Source: Flavobacteriales bacterium
GTDB lineage: Bacteria; Bacteroidota; Bacteroidia; Flavobacteriales_D; Crocinitomicaceae
Reading direction: 5' to 3'
NCBI GenBank assembly: GCA_947497485.1
Contig: CANMHB010000002.1
Coordinates: 186,001-250,000 of the forward strand
Length of the DNA: 64,000 bases
The notes below the pieces were generated by a model. It was not told the DNA's origin and made no database searches. It saw nothing but the letters and a program-made list of their open reading frames with translations. Position numbers and translations under genes: made by a program. The stretch's first letter is position 1; the number at the start of each line of letters is the position of its first letter. Shown here piece after piece: positions 35,821 through 45,180 of the stretch.

Positions 35821-36583
35821 TTTGAATAGTGTTCGTGTTTTTACGTTTGATAAAATCAATATCAGAATCTAGTTCAACAAGTCTAAAACCAATATCTGGA
35901 TATCCTTGATCGGCATAAAAGCCATAGCGACTGGAAACCTCTATTGGATCATTAAATTTCATCCGAAAAGAACTACCAATCACCGACTTTCGTTTATACA
36001 CTTTATGATCGGTAGACTTGTGTTGGTGAAAATATAAAAACGGAAATTCTTCAGGTTTTTGAAAGTAAAAGAGATTCTCCTCAAAAGCATTCAATGTCCA
36101 GTCAAAGAGAAAACCAGATTCAGTTTCATTTATTTTTTTCTTGGCTTTTTTATTCATTATTAACCATTCGTGAATTGCCGGCAATCGATAATATTTATTC
36201 TGTTTCCCTGAGGTTTTTCTGTACCAAATTCCATAATTCATTGCGTTGTCATACGAAACACCTATTACAGGATAATTATCAAATTCGTTGGAATTAAGGT
36301 ATTTTTCTTTCAAAGAATTTTGTTTGTCAAAATTTGGTAATTGACTTTCATAATATTCCTTGGTAGAGTCTTTCAGAATTGAGTGGAGGTATTCTTTATA
36401 CTGTTTGTAAGTAATTTGATCACTAATTCTAAAACCATACATAAATGTTTCTTTATCAGAGCTCCTGCCCACTAGCGCATGCATGTTAATTTTTTGAGGA
36501 CTGATTCTTACAAACTTAAGCTGCTGAGAAAGAGCGAACTGGCTAAAAACCAATAGTTTCAGAAAACAAAAAAGGTACCTCAT
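35801..36583 (-). CDS. GldK/GldJ-like protein with FGE-sulfatase fold
   Basis: Signal peptide (1-19) without a lipobox, in contrast to the lipoproteins GldK and GldJ. The rest looks like the formylglycine-generating-enzyme fold used by GldK/GldJ: FMYGFRISDQITYKQYKEYL at the start, NYPVIGVSYDNAMNYGIWYRK and YRLPAIHEW in the middle, and GFRLVELD at the end. The copper-binding cysteines of true FGE are absent, as in GldK. Coupled to the GldN-like gene by a 20-bp overlap, which supports a K-N pair. Divergent from pafA with 144 bp between the starts. Confidence 0.7.
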   Translation of the reverse strand: MRYLFCFLKLLVFSQFALSQQLKFVRISPQKINMHALVGRSSDKETFMYGFRISDQITYKQYKEYLHSILKDSTKEYYESQLPNFDKQNSLKEKYLNSNEFDNYPVIGVSYDNAMNYGIWYRKTSGKQNKYYRLPAIHEWLIMNKKAKKKINETESGFLFDWTLNAFEENLFYFQKPEEFPFLYFHQHKSTDHKVYKRKSVIGSSFRMKFNDPIEVSSRYGFYADQGYPDIGFRLVELDSDIDFIKRKNTNTIQNDIKLK

Positions 36584-36727
36584 TAGCTAATTATTGATTT
36601 GTTGTGGTTAAATGACCGAAACACAATAAGACATAATTGAAAAAATTAAATTCGTTACATGCTTTCAACTTCTCACTCAATTTTTTTACAACAGAAAATA
36701 ATTCATTGCATTTCTTAATTTTGAAAT

Positions 36728-38356
36728 ATGAAATTTTCGCTTATTCTATTGATTCATTGTTTGTCCTTGATCGCTTATTCTCAGCGCAATCCAAAACCGA
36801 AACTAATCGTCGGAATTGTGGTAGACCAAATGTGTTATGATTATTTATACCGATTTCAGCCGCACTTTTCAAATGGAGGGTTCAATAAATTCTTAAAAAA
36901 AGGGCTAAACTGCCGAAATGTTGTTTACAATTACGTTCCAACGTACACAGGGCCAGGGCACGCCTCCATTTATACGGGCACAACACCGAGTAATCATGGA
37001 ATCATTGGAAACGAGTGGTTTGACAAAGATTTATCAACTGTAGTAAATTGTGTTTCCGATCCCAAATATGCTTCAGTTGGAACCAACTCTTCAGAGGGAA
37101 GGTGTTCGCCAAAAAATTTAAAAACGTTTACTATTACCGATCAATTAAAGCTCACATATCCAAAATCCAAAGTTGTTTCCATGTCAATTAAGGATCGAAG
37201 TGCCATTCTACCCGGAGGGCATCTTAGCGATGGATCGTATTGGTTTGATTATTCATCAGGTAAATTTATTACAAGCGGATTTTTCGAAGAAAAACTACCG
37301 AGTTGGCTTGAAGATTTCAATCGTTTAAACAATGCTTCAACCTACACAAAAAAATGGGATTTACTTTTTGATGAATCTTTCTATTCTTCCGCTGATGACT
37401 CTCCCTATGAAATGGTGCTTACTGGAAAAGAAAAACCAACCTTCCCTTATGATTTTCCAAATCTCAATGGTGGGACTTCTTATTTTACTTTGTCGCCTTT
37501 TGCCAACACTTTATTGACTGATTTGGCAATATCTTCTTTAGATGGTGAAAATTTAGGAAAAAGAGAAACGTGCGATTTTTTGACAATATCCTATTCTACT
37601 CCAGATATTTTGGGGCATTCTTTTGGACCTTATTCAAGAGAAATAGAAGATATGTATTACCGGCTTGACCGCGAAATCGAACGGCTAATAAATACACTCG
37701 AAAAACGTTTTGGAAAAAAGAACATTGCTGTTTTTTTAACGGCAGATCACGCCGTTGTTCCCGTGCCTCAAATGCTTCAAGATTTATCACTTCCAGGCGG
37801 TTACATTTTCATGGATAATGTTTTAGCTTCCTTAAAAGACGCGTTGAGTTCTCATTACAAACATAAAAAGGAATGGATTTTAACTGAAGAAAATCAACAG
37901 TTGTATCTAGATATTGAAAATATAACTAATGAAGGATTTAGTTTAAACGAGGTTACTAAGTTTTTAAAGGAAAATCTTCTAAAAATGGATGGAATTAAAG
38001 CAGCATTTACCCAAGAAGAATTAATTTACAATGTAGGTTTCGAAGATGAATGGAAAGCAATGGTTAGAAAAGGATATAACTACAACCGATCAGGTGAGGT
38101 GGTTTTCATAGTAGAACCTGGATATCTAACAAAATCGACCGATTTACCGAAAGCTCATCAAGGAACTTCTCACGGATCTTCTTTTAATTATGATGCGCAC
38201 GTGCCATTACTTTGGTATGGTTTAAACTGGGGGAAAAAGGAAGTTTTTACACCCTATGAAATTATTGACATCGCGCCAACCTTGGTTCATTTACTCAATT
38301 TACAAAGACCTGGAGCCATGACCGGAAAACCCATTATTGAGGTGCTAAAAAAATAA
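36728..38356 (+). CDS. pafA: PafA-type alkaline phosphatase
   Basis: Phosphate-irrepressible alkaline phosphatase of flavobacteria, releasing phosphate from phosphomonoesters in the periplasm. Signal peptide (1-18). Nucleophile Thr74 in PTYTGPGHAS, Asn95 in IIGNEWF (21 residues later, as in the Elizabethkingia enzyme), and Lys155/Arg157 in SIKDRSA are the PafA-specific active-site residues. Metal ligands appear in VDQMCYDY, STPDILGHSFG, TADHAV and AHQGTSHG. 542 residues, normal. The promoter region has no phased TTAA array, in line with expression independent of phosphate. Confidence 0.9.
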   Translation: MKFSLILLIHCLSLIAYSQRNPKPKLIVGIVVDQMCYDYLYRFQPHFSNGGFNKFLKKGLNCRNVVYNYVPTYTGPGHASIYTGTTPSNHGIIGNEWFDKDLSTVVNCVSDPKYASVGTNSSEGRCSPKNLKTFTITDQLKLTYPKSKVVSMSIKDRSAILPGGHLSDGSYWFDYSSGKFITSGFFEEKLPSWLEDFNRLNNASTYTKKWDLLFDESFYSSADDSPYEMVLTGKEKPTFPYDFPNLNGGTSYFTLSPFANTLLTDLAISSLDGENLGKRETCDFLTISYSTPDILGHSFGPYSREIEDMYYRLDREIERLINTLEKRFGKKNIAVFLTADHAVVPVPQMLQDLSLPGGYIFMDNVLASLKDALSSHYKHKKEWILTEENQQLYLDIENITNEGFSLNEVTKFLKENLLKMDGIKAAFTQEELIYNVGFEDEWKAMVRKGYNYNRSGEVVFIVEPGYLTKSTDLPKAHQGTSHGSSFNYDAHVPLLWYGLNWGKKEVFTPYEIIDIAPTLVHLLNLQRPGAMTGKPIIEVLKK

Positions 38357-38359
38357 TTT

Positions 38360-39550
38360 ATGCTCGAGAAAACCTTCTTTTTGAATCACCTGGGGCAGAC
38401 GAATGAACATCCGTTTTTAATTGAGGTTGAAAGAGCTAACGGAATCTATATTTACGACAAATCGGGCAAAGCCTATATGGATATGATATCAGGTGTTTCA
38501 GTCAACAATATCGGACATCGACACCCGAAAGTTATTCAAGCCATTCAAATTCAATTGGAAAAGTACTTGCATGTGATGGTTTACGGTGAATTCGTTCAGG
38601 ATGCTCAAAATGAAATGGCAAAGGAACTTGTCGAAATTCTACCCGAAAAATTGAATTGTGTATACGCTGTTAATTCAGGAACCGAGGCCATAGAGGCCGC
38701 ACTTAAACTAGCTAAACGCTATACGGGCAGAACGGAACTCGTTTCTTTTCGTGGATCTTATCATGGAAGTACGCATGGATCGATGAGCGTTTCAGGGAAT
38801 GAAGTAAAAAAACAAGCGTATCGGCCGCTTATTCCAGACGTTCGTTTTCTTGGATTCAATGACGAGGAAATGTTGATTCAGATAACGGATAAAACAGCAG
38901 GAGTTATTATCGAAACTGTTCAAGGTGATGCAGGTGTTCGTATTCCAAATCTGAAATTCATGCAAGCTTTGAGGGACCGATGCAACAAAGTTGGAGCTCA
39001 ACTTATTTTTGATGAAATCCAATGTGGAATGGGAAGAACAGGGAAAATTTTCGCCTTTGAACATTTTGGAGTAGTTCCCGATATTTTAACTCTTGGCAAG
39101 GCTTTAGGCGGAGGTATGCCGATTGGCGCGCTTGTCTCTTCTAAAGAAAAAATGCATGTGTTTACCAATAATCCTATGTTGGGACACATCACAACTTTTG
39201 GCGGACATCCTGTTAATTGCGCTGCAGCTAGTGCATTTTTAAAAGTTCTGAAAACTGAAATTGATTGGGATGAAGTCGAACGATTGGGAGCACTTCTGGA
39301 AAAAATAATTTCTCAAAGCCAAGAAATCAAAGCTATTCGTAGAATTGGAATGATGTTCGCATTTGACATGGAATCGTCAGAACGTGTTGCTAAAGTTGTC
39401 GAAAAATGTTTGGAAAAAGGGTTGATTACCTTTTGGTTTTTATCACATCCATATAGTTTTCGCTTGTCTCCACCGCTGAATATTTCAGAGCAGGAGATTA
39501 TTCAGGCCGGAAAGTTGATCCTAGAAGCAATTCGTGAGACGCAAGCATAA
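38360..39550 (+). CDS. Class III PLP-dependent aminotransferase
   Basis: Ornithine/acetylornithine-type aminotransferase fold. Lys247 in TLGKALGGG binds PLP; Asp218 in LIFDEIQCGMGRTG contacts the ring nitrogen; VNSGTEAIEAALKLAKR and RGSYHGSTHGS are further family motifs. 396 residues. The substrate cannot be told from sequence; no arginine or lysine genes are nearby. It starts 3 bp after the pafA stop, so it is probably co-transcribed, though the link in function is unclear. Confidence 0.9.
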   Translation: MLEKTFFLNHLGQTNEHPFLIEVERANGIYIYDKSGKAYMDMISGVSVNNIGHRHPKVIQAIQIQLEKYLHVMVYGEFVQDAQNEMAKELVEILPEKLNCVYAVNSGTEAIEAALKLAKRYTGRTELVSFRGSYHGSTHGSMSVSGNEVKKQAYRPLIPDVRFLGFNDEEMLIQITDKTAGVIIETVQGDAGVRIPNLKFMQALRDRCNKVGAQLIFDEIQCGMGRTGKIFAFEHFGVVPDILTLGKALGGGMPIGALVSSKEKMHVFTNNPMLGHITTFGGHPVNCAAASAFLKVLKTEIDWDEVERLGALLEKIISQSQEIKAIRRIGMMFAFDMESSERVAKVVEKCLEKGLITFWFLSHPYSFRLSPPLNISEQEIIQAGKLILEAIRETQA

Positions 39551-39551
39551 T

Positions 39552-39583
39552 AAAAAAGGGTTGCATCAAAAGACACAACCCTT
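39552..39583 (-). terminator. Terminator between convergent genes
   Basis: AAGGGTTG (39556-39563) and CAACCCTT (39576-39583) form an 8-bp stem. On the minus strand it is followed by T6, so it ends the lipoprotein gene stopping at 39604; on the plus strand the tail has few T. Confidence 0.8.
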
Positions 39584-39603
39584 CCAACTTAACTTAATTA
39601 AGC

Positions 39604-40002
39604 TTACTTTTTAGAATATTTATTGATATCGCCATCCGCATCTTTAAACCAAAGATCCTTATTTGTTAAGCGATAAATTGGATCCGTGGTATTAACACTC
39701 CCATTTATTGTCGTTGTAATTGCAGTTTTGTCATCATTAAATTCCCAGGTTCCAGTCGATGAAAAACCAATGTAATTAGATGTATAAGCCCCATCTTTTT
39801 CAAAAGTTAGAACAATTGTTCCTGGATCAATTGTGATTACGTTTCCATTGGAATATTCAATAGATGATGCTTCCCAAGTTCCACTTAAACGACCTTTTTT
39901 AGTGGCAAGCGAAAAACCAGGACCTCCTTCATACTTCCCGCATGCACTGAATAGAAAAAGAGCACTAAGACTCCCTAAAATAAATTTACTAATTGCTTTC
40001 AT
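39604..40002 (-). CDS. Lipocalin-like lipoprotein
   Basis: Lipoprotein signal (ALFLFSAC, Cys21) and a 100-residue beta-rich domain (LSGTWEASSIEYSNG; IVLTFEKDGAYTSNYIG; GTWEFNDDKTAI) of the lipocalin-like type common in Bacteroidota lipoproteins. Ligand unknown. A TATATTTG box lies at 40026-40033 on the minus strand, 24 bp before the ATG. Confidence 0.78.
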   Translation of the reverse strand: MKAISKFILGSLSALFLFSACGKYEGGPGFSLATKKGRLSGTWEASSIEYSNGNVITIDPGTIVLTFEKDGAYTSNYIGFSSTGTWEFNDDKTAITTTINGSVNTTDPIYRLTNKDLWFKDADGDINKYSKK

Positions 40003-40051
40003 TCTTTTATAAATTTTAAGTTGGGCAAATATATTTAAAAAATCAATTTAC

Positions 40052-40084
40052 TTGAGATTAAAATAATCGAAAGAAGTATCTTTG
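40052..40084 (+). promoter_or_regulatory. Putative Bacteroidota promoter of metF
   Basis: TTG (40052-40054), 22 bp, then TATCTTTG (40077-40084), a full match to TAnnTTTG. It ends 18 bp before the ATG at 40103, which supports that start over the in-frame TTG at 40082. Confidence 0.6.
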
Positions 40085-40102
40085 TCATCCTCGAAAACTA
40101 AA

Positions 40103-41053
40103 ATGAAAGTTACTGAACATATTAAAGAAGCGAAGGAAACGCTTTTTTCATTCGAAATCCTACCTCCTTTGAAAGGAAAGAGTATTCAGTCAATCTATGA
40201 CGGAATAGACCCTTTAATGGAGTTCAAGCCAAAATTTGTGAATGTAACCTATCACCGTGAAGAGTTCATTTACAAAGAGCGTGAAAATGGTTTACTTGAA
40301 AAAATTGCCATCAGAAAACGACCGGGAACAGTCGGTATTTGTGCTGCAATTATGAACAAATATCAAGTTGACGCCGTTCCGCATCTGATTTGTGGAGGAT
40401 TTAGCAGAGAAGAAACTGAAAATGCATTAATTGACCTACAATTTTTAGGTATTGACAATGTTTTAGCACTTCGAGGAGATTCAATTAAAACGGAAAGTTC
40501 ATTTAGGCCTCATCCAGATGGACATGCCTTTGCAGAAAATTTGATTCACCAGATTTCTGATATGAATAAAGGCAACTATATGATGGATGATGTGCAACTT
40601 GAACCCACAGACTTCTGTATTGGTGCCGCTGGTTACCCAGAAAAGCATTTTGAAGCGATGAATTTAGCGTTTGATTTACAGAACCTTAAACGTAAGGTGG
40701 ATGCCGGTGCTGAATATATTGTTACCCAAATGTTTTTTGATAACAAAAAGTTTTTTTCATTTGTTGAAGAATGCAGAAAAATTGGAATCGCTGTTCCCAT
40801 TATTCCAGGTTTGAAACCGATTAAAAACCTAACTCATATTTCTTTCTTACCTAAATTTTTCCATATCGATTATCCAATTGAATTGTCAAGCGAACTTTTA
40901 AAATGCAAAGACAATAAATCAGTAGAACAGGTTGGAATTGAATGGGGAATTCAGCAATCCAAGGAGCTTAAGGCGGCAGGGGTTCCATGCATTCATTACT
41001 ACACAATGTCAAATTCTTCTTCGGTTAAAAAAATCGCGAAGCAAGTCTTTTAA
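40103..41053 (+). CDS. metF: Methylenetetrahydrofolate reductase
   Basis: Reduces 5,10-methylene- to 5-methyl-tetrahydrofolate using FAD, feeding methionine synthesis. Motifs: FSFEILPPLKGK at the N-terminus (catalytic Glu), FLGIDNVLALRGD, the IGAAGYPEKHFEA segment and QMFFDNKKFFSF. 316 residues, normal for bacterial MetF. The start 40103 is chosen from the promoter position and homology. The small secreted gene that follows begins 7 bp after the stop. No metH/metE in the window. Confidence 0.95.
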   Translation: MKVTEHIKEAKETLFSFEILPPLKGKSIQSIYDGIDPLMEFKPKFVNVTYHREEFIYKERENGLLEKIAIRKRPGTVGICAAIMNKYQVDAVPHLICGGFSREETENALIDLQFLGIDNVLALRGDSIKTESSFRPHPDGHAFAENLIHQISDMNKGNYMMDDVQLEPTDFCIGAAGYPEKHFEAMNLAFDLQNLKRKVDAGAEYIVTQMFFDNKKFFSFVEECRKIGIAVPIIPGLKPIKNLTHISFLPKFFHIDYPIELSSELLKCKDNKSVEQVGIEWGIQQSKELKAAGVPCIHYYTMSNSSSVKKIAKQVF

Positions 41054-41060
41054 AAGCAAT

Positions 41061-41597
41061 ATGAGAACTATTATCTTACTCTTTCTTTTATTTTCAATTT
41101 CAAATGTTGCTTTTTCTCAAGGATTGAAATTGAAAAACGCACTTGTTATTGGTCAATTCGATAAGCCAGAAGACCGCTATGCTATTGAGGTCAATGTTAC
41201 AGAATTACTTAATAATATGGGTATAAAAGCATCGCCTTCTTTAAATTTATTAAAGCAAGGTACGTCTGCTGTGAACCTAGTTACGGATTCAATTAAACAA
41301 GTGATTGCTGCGAAGGGTTTTGATACGTATTTAATCGTGAATGTCCGTGGTTATGACCGAAAATTCAAACCTTCGGTTACCAAATTAACCTTAGAGGAAG
41401 CGCTTAATATGGCGAGTATTTACCATATATACCGAGATGAAGCTACTTCGGTAAGTTTTGAGTTTACTTTTTTTAGAAATAACGAGGTGGTTTATCGTGA
41501 TGTATTGCGCTGCGGAAATGTTTCAAACCGCGATTCTGTTATCAAAAAATTTAGAAAAAAACTTCCCAAACAAGTTCAAAAGCACTGGATGAATTAA
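41061..41597 (+). CDS. Secreted protein of unknown function
   Basis: Starts at ATG 41061 with a signal peptide (MRTIILLFLLFSISNVAFSQ). The frame reaches into metF upstream, but that part has no leader. The mature 158 residues are mixed alpha/beta with a Rossmann-like rhythm (KNALVIGQF; FDTYLIVNVRGYDRKF) and no known motif. It probably shares the metF transcript by position. Its stop overlaps that of the convergent outer-membrane protein gene by 4 bp. Confidence 0.75.
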   Translation: MRTIILLFLLFSISNVAFSQGLKLKNALVIGQFDKPEDRYAIEVNVTELLNNMGIKASPSLNLLKQGTSAVNLVTDSIKQVIAAKGFDTYLIVNVRGYDRKFKPSVTKLTLEEALNMASIYHIYRDEATSVSFEFTFFRNNEVVYRDVLRCGNVSNRDSVIKKFRKKLPKQVQKHWMN

Positions 41598-42478
41598 TTT
41601 CCCATTCGGAATTTCTTGTCATACTCAGCGTCTTGAGAATCGCCATAAGCACCACATTTTGGCGTTCGCTCAAATAGTTTAATAAATTTAATTTGCGCCT
41701 GAACTGGCCAATATTGAGATGAGAACCAGTCCATTCGAGCATTTAATCCATTCCATTGATAAAGACCTAAAATTGGCAATTGAACTCCTGGAACCATCAT
41801 CCAAGCGCGATTCAATCGTATTCCAACGCCAAGTGAATAATGCAACTGGAGCATAAGTGGTTTTTGAAATTCTAAAGGTTGCTTGTAGTCTGTAAAACCA
41901 TTGGTGTAACTTGTATCGCCAGGAAATAGATTGTAGTCAAAATTCAAACCTAAACTTTGATCAATGAAGTATTTTCGGGCTTTATCAATTTTCTTTTTAC
42001 CAAAATAAACAAGCGTATGCGCGGAAATTCGGCCAAATAAATAACCGTTTTTAAATTCTCCAGTGCCTGTCTGGGTAGAAACAACATCGCCTAAAGCATT
42101 TTTAATGGTTATTGTAGTTGATTCCTCTCCAGAATATTGCCGATAACCCACACCCCAATCAACGTAATCCAAAATTCTACTTTTTTTCAAGAACCCTATT
42201 GGGATTCCTTTCCATTTTGGAAAATGTACCATTCCAAACTCTGCGAAAAAACCAAAATTACTTCTTGGAGTAATTTTATAGTCTCCTCTGACGCCATTAT
42301 TATCTGAAATTAAACCTGATATAGGTTTTGAAGTCAATAAATAAGTTGGGCCAAAAGCAAATTGAATTCCGTCGTTTGTTACCATAATGTAATCATTCCC
42401 TTTTGATCCCTTTTTGAAACCACCTTGTCCGAATGAAAATCCAGAAATCAATAGAAAAACAAATAAAATCCGATACAT
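41594..42478 (-). CDS. Predicted outer-membrane beta-barrel protein
   Basis: Signal peptide (1-17: FVFLLISGFSFGQ) followed by about 275 residues of alternating amphipathic strands with many aromatic residues (FGFFAEFGMVHFP; YVDWGVGYRQYSG; LQLHYSLGVGIRLN). No enzyme motif. It follows kmo by 2 bp (kmo stop 42481), so the two should be one transcript, although a functional link is not obvious. Confidence 0.75.
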   Translation of the reverse strand: MYRILFVFLLISGFSFGQGGFKKGSKGNDYIMVTNDGIQFAFGPTYLLTSKPISGLISDNNGVRGDYKITPRSNFGFFAEFGMVHFPKWKGIPIGFLKKSRILDYVDWGVGYRQYSGEESTTITIKNALGDVVSTQTGTGEFKNGYLFGRISAHTLVYFGKKKIDKARKYFIDQSLGLNFDYNLFPGDTSYTNGFTDYKQPLEFQKPLMLQLHYSLGVGIRLNRAWMMVPGVQLPILGLYQWNGLNARMDWFSSQYWPVQAQIKFIKLFERTPKCGAYGDSQDAEYDKKFRMGN

Positions 42479-42480
42479 AA

Positions 42481-43842
42481 TTAAAAATTAAAATCCTGAC
42501 TTAATTCCAACATTCGATTCATCACTTGTTCATTGTCCCAATTTTTTTCAATTTCAGGCATTTCCATAATCTGATCCATGATTTCATTCTGCAACTGCCC
42601 TTGTTTGTAAGCAACGCTGTAGCGAATATTACTAAAAGTCACTTGAGAATATAACGGCAACCATTTATTTGGGTACAATTCACTGAATTTTGCTTCGATT
42701 TTCTTTCTTAATAAAAAGTCAGGATCAGCCACATAATCGCGCATTACATAATAATTATCAAGAGATAAATCCTGAAGTGCATCGCCATCCGGTTTTCGCG
42801 TGAGGCTATATTCAGCAAAAATTTTATCCCAATCTTCATTGTGTTTTTGCATCAATCCCCATAGAACAGTGCAATCTTCAAACCCAGCATTCATTCCCTG
42901 GCCATAAAACGGAACGGTAGCATGAGCAGCATCTCCCATTAGCGCGACTTTTCCTTTAGTCCACGGATAACAACGAATAATTGCAAGATTTGAAAGCGGA
43001 TGGTCTTCCCATGCATCAGCGATGTTTGGCATCATTTCGTAGAAATCAGGAAAAATCGTTTTGAAAAAGTTGTTAACTGCTTCTTTGGAATTTAATTTAT
43101 CGAACGAAAATTCATCATTTTCATGCGGCATAAACAGAGTACATGTAAATGATCCGTCTTCATTTGCTAATGCGATGAGCATAAAACGTCCGCGAGGCCA
43201 TATATGTAAGGCGTTTTTGTCCATTGGATATGACCCATCTGGATTTGCTGGTAGGAGCAATTCGCGGTATCCATCAGCAATGTAATTTTGACTGTATTGA
43301 AAGCGATCTAATTTCTGCATTGCATTGTAGCGCACAGCTGAAAAAGCACCATCTGCAGCAAAAATCAAGTTGGCTTGGACTTTAAACTCTTCGCCCGTAA
43401 TTGAATTTTTAAGAAAAGCTATTCCATTCTTCAAATCAACGTTTTTACATTCGGTATTGTAATGTATGGTTGCATTTCCGTGTTTCTCAGCAATGTCCAT
43501 CATTTTGGCATTTATCTTTCCTCTGGAAACCGAAAAAATGGCTTGATCCTCTTTTCCGTATTGCTGATACGTTAGTTTTCCCTCTATGTCATGCATCATA
43601 CGACCATACATTGGAATGGCGATTTCGCGAATTTCATCACCAACACCCACCGCATCTAAAGCTGTCCATCCTCTTACAGAAAGTGCAAGATTTATCGATT
43701 TTCCAGCTGAAATCTCGGCTTTGCGAATATCTGGTCGACGCTCGTAGATGGTGACACTATAACCTGCTTTCGATAAGTAAACGGCCCACAAGGAACCAAC
43801 TAAACCAGCTCCGATAATAATTACTTCTTTGTTTTTTTCCAT
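42481..43842 (-). CDS. kmo: Kynurenine 3-monooxygenase
   Basis: FAD-dependent hydroxylation of kynurenine in the tryptophan-to-NAD/anthranilate route. FAD motif GAGLVGSLWAVYLSKAGY, the family-specific AGKSINLALSVRG and MYGRMMHD stretches, and GDAAHATVPFYGQGMNAGFED around the second FAD site. 453 residues. A TACATTTG box is at 43873-43880 on the minus strand. No other kynurenine genes are in the window. Confidence 0.95.
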   Translation of the reverse strand: MEKNKEVIIIGAGLVGSLWAVYLSKAGYSVTIYERRPDIRKAEISAGKSINLALSVRGWTALDAVGVGDEIREIAIPMYGRMMHDIEGKLTYQQYGKEDQAIFSVSRGKINAKMMDIAEKHGNATIHYNTECKNVDLKNGIAFLKNSITGEEFKVQANLIFAADGAFSAVRYNAMQKLDRFQYSQNYIADGYRELLLPANPDGSYPMDKNALHIWPRGRFMLIALANEDGSFTCTLFMPHENDEFSFDKLNSKEAVNNFFKTIFPDFYEMMPNIADAWEDHPLSNLAIIRCYPWTKGKVALMGDAAHATVPFYGQGMNAGFEDCTVLWGLMQKHNEDWDKIFAEYSLTRKPDGDALQDLSLDNYYVMRDYVADPDFLLRKKIEAKFSELYPNKWLPLYSQVTFSNIRYSVAYKQGQLQNEIMDQIMEMPEIEKNWDNEQVMNRMLELSQDFNF

Positions 43843-44004
43843 GGAATCGATGTATCAATAAAATGATAACAACAAATGTAAATAGAAAGTTTTAAATCGA
43901 TTTTTTATAACTCAGCCAATTTTTCGGGAACAACCAAAATAGATGAAATCGATTTTTAACAACTCGAAATTTGTGTATATTTGTTGTAAATCAAATCTTA
44001 AACC

Positions 44005-44472
44005 ATGAATTATTCACAGATTTTAATTGCGTTATCATTTTTTATAATTTTTTCATGTCAAGAAAAGAAGGCAGAGGATAGCGGTGCAGCGGACCTTAAT
44101 AAACAAAAAGAAGAACTTTTAAGACAAAAAGAAGAGTTATTAGAGGAAAAAGCTAAAATGCTAGAGGAAGCAGAAAAATCGTCAGAAAAACCCAAAAAAG
44201 AAGAAAAAATTGCAAAACCCAAGTTTACTGACATGCGAGGCAACGCTTGTTTAATTGGAGAATGGTACTTTGCTCAAATAAATGACCAAGACGGATACAC
44301 GAATCTTCGTAAATCTCCTTCTGCTTCATCAGCAATTGTAGCACAAATAAATGATGGCGAAGAATTTCAAGTATTAATTACCAATGAAAACTGGCTCCGA
44401 GCAGTAGCACCAGATGGAACAGAGGGTTATATTTCTGCCAATCGGGTAAATCCTATGTATATTGGGCAATAA
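44005..44472 (+). CDS. SH3-domain lipoprotein with coiled coil
   Basis: Lipoprotein signal (FFIIFSC, Cys18), a charged coiled coil (residues 28-72, KEELLRQKEELLEEKAKM) and a C-terminal bacterial SH3 domain (YTNLRKSPSASSAIVAQI; GEEFQVL; GYISANRVN). It probably binds cell-wall or protein ligands from the outer membrane. A TATATTTG box at 43976-43983 suggests its own promoter. Directly repeated sequence lies further upstream (43894-43965). Confidence 0.85.
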   Translation: MNYSQILIALSFFIIFSCQEKKAEDSGAADLNKQKEELLRQKEELLEEKAKMLEEAEKSSEKPKKEEKIAKPKFTDMRGNACLIGEWYFAQINDQDGYTNLRKSPSASSAIVAQINDGEEFQVLITNENWLRAVAPDGTEGYISANRVNPMYIGQ

Positions 44473-44499
44473 TAATTTCGGGGAATTTCTTATCTTACT

Positions 44500-45180
44500 T
44501 TAATTATAAAGCGTCTCTCTAATTATTTTTATTGAATTATCAATATTGAAATTAGGGAAGTGAAGTTTACAATAGTCCAATAAAATTAAAAGTGCTTTTT
44601 GAGCGGTGGATTTGTCAAACAAATATTCTTGACCAACGAATGAGAAATAAATCAACTTAACAGCCTGCTCATCGTATTGGGTTTTTTGGTGAGTAAAGCG
44701 GCCGGATTTTAAATCAAAACCACTCGGTTCGTTTTGTTCATTTAGCGGCGAAAAGCCAAGTTGTTTAATCAAGTCTGTAAGAAAAGTAATTGGAAACAAG
44801 ATTAATTCATCAAGGCTTTCAAGAAGTAAAATGCGGTCTCTAATAAAAGTAAATAGTTCTGTATCTGGCTGCTCCGTTTTCAACGTTTGACTCAATGTGT
44901 CAACCACAAAAAAACTTAAAATCAACTTTTGAGGATTCGAATAAATATCCGTTAAAGTGACCGCCATTTCTAACGAATTAATGATTCCAAGATTTGATTC
45001 CGGGCGTTTGAAATAAACTATTTCATAGATTCCCAATTGAAAAATTGCCAATTTTTTCTTCTTTGCGCCTTTGAAAATGAAAGATATTAAGCCGTTTTCC
45101 TCCGTGTAAAATGAGAGAATCAAACTACTTTCTGAATAGTTCTTTTTACCAATCAATATCCCGAGCGACTTTTGTTTCAT
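44500..45180 (-). CDS. recO: DNA repair protein RecO
   Basis: RecF-pathway mediator loading RecA on SSB-coated DNA. N-terminal OB fold (KSLGILIGKKNYSESSLILSFYTEENGLISFIFKGAKK), followed by the helical domain. The zinc-finger cysteines of some RecO proteins are absent, as in many Bacteroidota. 226 residues, normal. A TACATTTG box is at 45192-45199 (minus strand). Confidence 0.9.
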   Translation of the reverse strand: MKQKSLGILIGKKNYSESSLILSFYTEENGLISFIFKGAKKKKLAIFQLGIYEIVYFKRPESNLGIINSLEMAVTLTDIYSNPQKLILSFFVVDTLSQTLKTEQPDTELFTFIRDRILLLESLDELILFPITFLTDLIKQLGFSPLNEQNEPSGFDLKSGRFTHQKTQYDEQAVKLIYFSFVGQEYLFDKSTAQKALLILLDYCKLHFPNFNIDNSIKIIRETLYN

